DNA of 6,983 nt from Paenibacillus sp. UBA6285. GTDB lineage: Bacteria > Bacillota > Bacilli > Paenibacillales > Paenibacillaceae. Each line of letters opens with the position of its first letter. Within the stretch, counting starts at the first letter, position 1. The stretch is taken from assembly GCA_002438345.1 (NCBI GenBank), contig DJUJ01000041.1:11861-18843 (forward strand), in the 5' to 3' direction. Made by a program: the position numbers and the translations under genes. This document shows positions 5,590 to 6,983 of this stretch, one piece after another. The notes under the pieces are model-generated. The model was not told where the DNA came from and ran no database searches. It saw only the letters and a list, made by a program, of their open reading frames with translations.

Positions 5590-5612
5590 ATGAACACTCG
5601 CTTTAAGTTCAT
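5590..5612. promoter_or_regulatory. Inverted repeat at the zinc-ribbon gene promoter
   Basis: ATGAAC (5590-5595) and GTTCAT (5607-5612) are perfect 6-bp arms spaced 11 bp. On the minus strand the repeat overlaps the end of the TATAAT -10 box and covers the expected transcription start. It could be an operator or a leader hairpin. Confidence 0.3.
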
Positions 5613-5627
5613 TATAGAGCTATGAAG

Positions 5628-5645
5628 CTGACGACATACCGTCAG
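5628..5645. repeat. Small hairpin between the WYL regulator and zinc-ribbon genes
   Basis: CTGACG (5628-5633) pairs with CGTCAG (5640-5645) around a 6-nt loop, nine bases beyond the regulator's stop codon. No T-run follows on the minus strand, so it is at best a weak terminator and read-through into the zinc-ribbon gene is possible. Confidence 0.35.
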
Positions 5646-5653
5646 GTTTAGAG

Positions 5654-6598
5654 TTAGGTTGTATATTTTTTGGCAACGCCAAAAGCCAGCTCCCCCAGCT
5701 TATGACGGATATGCTCCGGCTCTAGCACTTCTAAGGACGTTCCAAAGCTGAGCAAGAAGCCATAGAGCCATCCGTCCTCGGGATAATGGATGGAGACGTT
5801 ATATCCGCCGTGTCCGTCCGGCTGAAGTTCAGTGGAGTCAAAGCGATCTTCCGCGAGATGTCTGCCTTCAGCTGTGAAGTGCAGAAAAATTGGCGACACT
5901 ACTGCGGCTGAAGTCACTCTCTGATAATCAGTGCTCCAAGGCAGCTCACGCATATCCTTATCTTCTCTTATGAATTCCCTGTTATCTTTACCGAGTCCTT
6001 TCATACGAAGTAGCTTGAATAATCTGAAATCCTGGCGTTGCAGACAAAAACCATATAAGTACCATGTTTGTCCTTTTAAGACTAAAGTATAGGGCTCGAC
6101 AGAACGCTGGCTGGTTTGCCCCTCGGCATTTACATAATCAAAGGCTACAGTCCTGTTTTCTTCCAGCGCTTCTTTTAATGTCGCAATCTTCTCTTCTAGA
6201 ACAGGCTGAAGCCCCCAGGGAGAAAAATCGATGATAAGCTGGGTCGTTTTGCTTCTGAAAGCGGCGGACTGTGAGGGCGGGATAACGCTACTGATCTTTT
6301 CCATGAGAAGGGTGTGTTCAGTTCCGCCATATGAGGAGACGCTTTGCAGAGCGGTGAAAATATCAGCCAGCTCGCGGTCGGTTAATACATTGCGGTCTAA
6401 CCGGTACCCTTCCATAAGGCCAATGCCACCACCCGACCCCTGATAGGTGATGATAGGAATTCCAGCTCCATTAATACTTTCGATATCACGGTAAATCGTG
6501 CGCACGGACACTTCGAACATGTCGGCGAGCTCCTTCGCCTGAATGAGACGCCGGTTCATTAGCAGAATGACGATAGAGAGCAGTCGATCAATTTTCAA
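5654..6598 (-). CDS. YafY-type WYL-domain transcriptional regulator
   Basis: A 314-residue protein, normal for HTH_11 plus WYL regulators. The N-terminal winged helix-turn-helix covers about residues 2-60, with the DeoR-like signature AKELADMFEVSVRTIYRDIE (21-40) and a glycine-rich wing (GSGGGIG). The WYL domain spans roughly 140-220, with Trp179-Tyr180-Leu181 in KGQTWYLYGFC and the following basic strand FRLFKLLRMK (191-200). A C-terminal WCX-like region follows. WYL domains sense small ligands or nucleic acids in many regulators. The start is TTG (6598-6596) with AAAGGAGGG nine bases upstream; an ATG 20 codons earlier has no ribosome binding site and would add residues not typical of the family. 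The divergent small membrane-protein gene and the palindromes between them make that gene the first candidate target, plus autoregulation. The ligand is unknown. Confidence 0.9.
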   Translation of the reverse strand: MKIDRLLSIVILLMNRRLIQAKELADMFEVSVRTIYRDIESINGAGIPIITYQGSGGGIGLMEGYRLDRNVLTDRELADIFTALQSVSSYGGTEHTLLMEKISSVIPPSQSAAFRSKTTQLIIDFSPWGLQPVLEEKIATLKEALEENRTVAFDYVNAEGQTSQRSVEPYTLVLKGQTWYLYGFCLQRQDFRLFKLLRMKGLGKDNREFIREDKDMRELPWSTDYQRVTSAAVVSPIFLHFTAEGRHLAEDRFDSTELQPDGHGGYNVSIHYPEDGWLYGFLLSFGTSLEVLEPEHIRHKLGELAFGVAKKYTT

Positions 6599-6616
6599 AA
6601 GGCAAAACCCTCCTTT

Positions 6617-6651
6617 ACGAATAATTTCGTTATGTAATGATGTACTACATC
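6617..6651. promoter_or_regulatory. Palindromes upstream of the WYL regulator gene
   Basis: Two inverted repeats sit next to each other: ACGAA-TAAT-TTCGT (6617-6630) and GATGTA-C-TACATC (6639-6651). A weak minus-strand promoter (TTGCTA with CATAAC, spacer 18) would place the second palindrome in its spacer and the first at the transcription start. They are candidate operators for autoregulation or for another protein. Confidence 0.4.
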
Positions 6652-6676
6652 TTAGCAAATCCTTGGAAATAAAGCA

Positions 6677-6705
6677 TTGTCACAAATTAATGATTCGATT
6701 AATAT
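6677..6705 (+). promoter_or_regulatory. Candidate promoter of the small membrane-protein gene
   Basis: TTGTCA (6677-6682) and TAATAT (6700-6705) are separated by 17 bp. The perfect 12-bp palindrome ATCTAATTAGAT (6704-6715) begins at the end of the -10 box and covers the expected transcription start, a classic repressor position. A TATAAA at 6721-6726 is an alternative -10 without a clear -35. Confidence 0.4.
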
Positions 6706-6715
6706 CTAATTAGAT
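6704..6715. promoter_or_regulatory. Perfect 12-bp palindrome, candidate operator
   Basis: ATCTAATTAGAT reads identically on both strands. It lies between the candidate -10 box and the membrane-protein ribosome binding site. The divergent WYL regulator is the nearest candidate ligand, but the sequence differs from the palindromes at 6617-6651, and AT-rich DNA produces such matches by chance. Confidence 0.35.
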
Positions 6716-6746
6716 GTTTATATAAATAGATGAAGTGGGGTTTACA

Positions 6747-6971
6747 ATGATGGGCAACCAATCGGATGTTGTTATTTTTAAAAGTCAGAAGGGATATTCA
6801 CGTCTATTGCTTGGGTTATCTATGCTGCTCGCGAGGTGGCTATTAGAATGGGTGGAGCCTCGGGCGCTGGGCTTTTTAGGGGGAGCGGGATTTTCCGGAA
6901 TTGCTATATTGTTGGCAGGGTATGCGTTGGTGCGCAGCAAGAAGAAAGGACTTCAGCGATTCCAAGCATAA
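6747..6971 (+). CDS. Small two-helix membrane protein, unknown function
   Basis: A 74-residue protein that I do not recognise. Two hydrophobic segments are visible: residues about 20-36 (LLLGLSMLLARWLLEWV, interrupted by Arg30 and Glu34) and about 41-62 (LGFLGGAGFSGIAILLAGYALV, Gly-rich). Both ends are basic (Lys12, Lys15, Arg19; RSKKKGLQR at 63-71), which suggests a hairpin with both ends in the cytoplasm. I chose the ATG at 6747, with AGTGGGG about six bases upstream; the GTG at 6735 would lie in that ribosome binding site, and the ATG at 6750 is an equal alternative. It diverges from the WYL regulator. Its last two codons and TAA stop fall within sequence matching the dispersed repeat, so the C-terminus may have been set by repeat insertion. 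Confidence 0.65.
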   Translation: MMGNQSDVVIFKSQKGYSRLLLGLSMLLARWLLEWVEPRALGFLGGAGFSGIAILLAGYALVRSKKKGLQRFQA

Positions 6972-6983
6972 ACGCCTTCGGCG
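6962..6983 (+). repeat. Dispersed palindromic repeat, copy B (cut by window end)
   Basis: These 22 bases match the minus strand of 1917-1896 at 20 positions, including the shared AAACGCCTTCGGCG block. Only the first arm is visible, so the fold cannot be assessed. It has the same orientation relative to the preceding gene as copy A. The TAA stop of the membrane-protein gene (6969-6971) lies within it. Confidence 0.6.

Noticed and set aside
6599..6658. Upstream extension of the WYL regulator by 20 residues to an ATG at 6658
   Set aside because: No ribosome binding site precedes it, the added residues are not family-like, and AAAGGAGGG fits the TTG at 6598.
1..6983. CRISPR arrays, tRNA or rRNA genes, prophage or plasmid origin
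   Set aside because: I saw no regularly spaced direct repeats, no tRNA-like cloverleaf with conserved TTCRA loop, no rRNA sequence and no phage or replication genes.

Overview
The window looks like chromosomal DNA of a low-to-mid GC Firmicute, most likely Paenibacillus or a close relative. This rests on strong AGGAGG-type ribosome binding sites, TTG starts, sigma-A-like promoters, a YafY-type WYL regulator, a CorA-like fragment and a short CTTCGGCG-containing repeat that I associate from memory with Paenibacillus genomes. The assignment is an inference; nothing here proves the species.

Left part (1-1920, minus strand): a two-gene operon encodes a thiolase-superfamily enzyme (400-1674) and a zinc-ribbon/OB-fold (DUF35) partner (start at 382, cut by the window edge). 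Such pairs form complexes that act on acyl-CoA thioesters. Upstream lie an intrinsic terminator (1808-1849) and a folded dispersed repeat (1873-1909), both just behind a minus-strand TetR-family gene (1921-2538, TTG start).

Middle part (2539-4463): the TetR gene and a plus-strand CocE/NonD-type hydrolase (2772-4463) diverge from a 233-bp region. Overlapping back-to-back promoters share a 16-bp near-palindrome at 2638-2653, with two further inverted repeats beside it. The simplest reading is that the TetR protein represses itself and the hydrolase, and may also control the thiolase operon. Hydrolase, thiolase and regulator could belong to one catabolic or acyl-CoA module, but the substrate cannot be read from the sequence.

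Remnant region (4464-5234): a GC-rich hairpin and a perfect 19-bp inverted repeat are followed by two gene fragments joined head to tail. These are the 5' end of a corA-like Mg2+ transporter gene and the 3' end of what resembles a 2-hydroxyacyl-CoA dehydratase activase gene. A strong, probably bidirectional terminator closes the region. It reads as a deletion scar.

Right part (5235-6983): on the minus strand are a small zinc-ribbon protein and a WYL-domain regulator with a TTG start. A small two-helix membrane protein diverges from the regulator. Several palindromes lie in the regulator/membrane-protein intergenic region. The membrane protein's last codons and stop codon fall inside a second copy of the dispersed repeat, which runs into the window edge.
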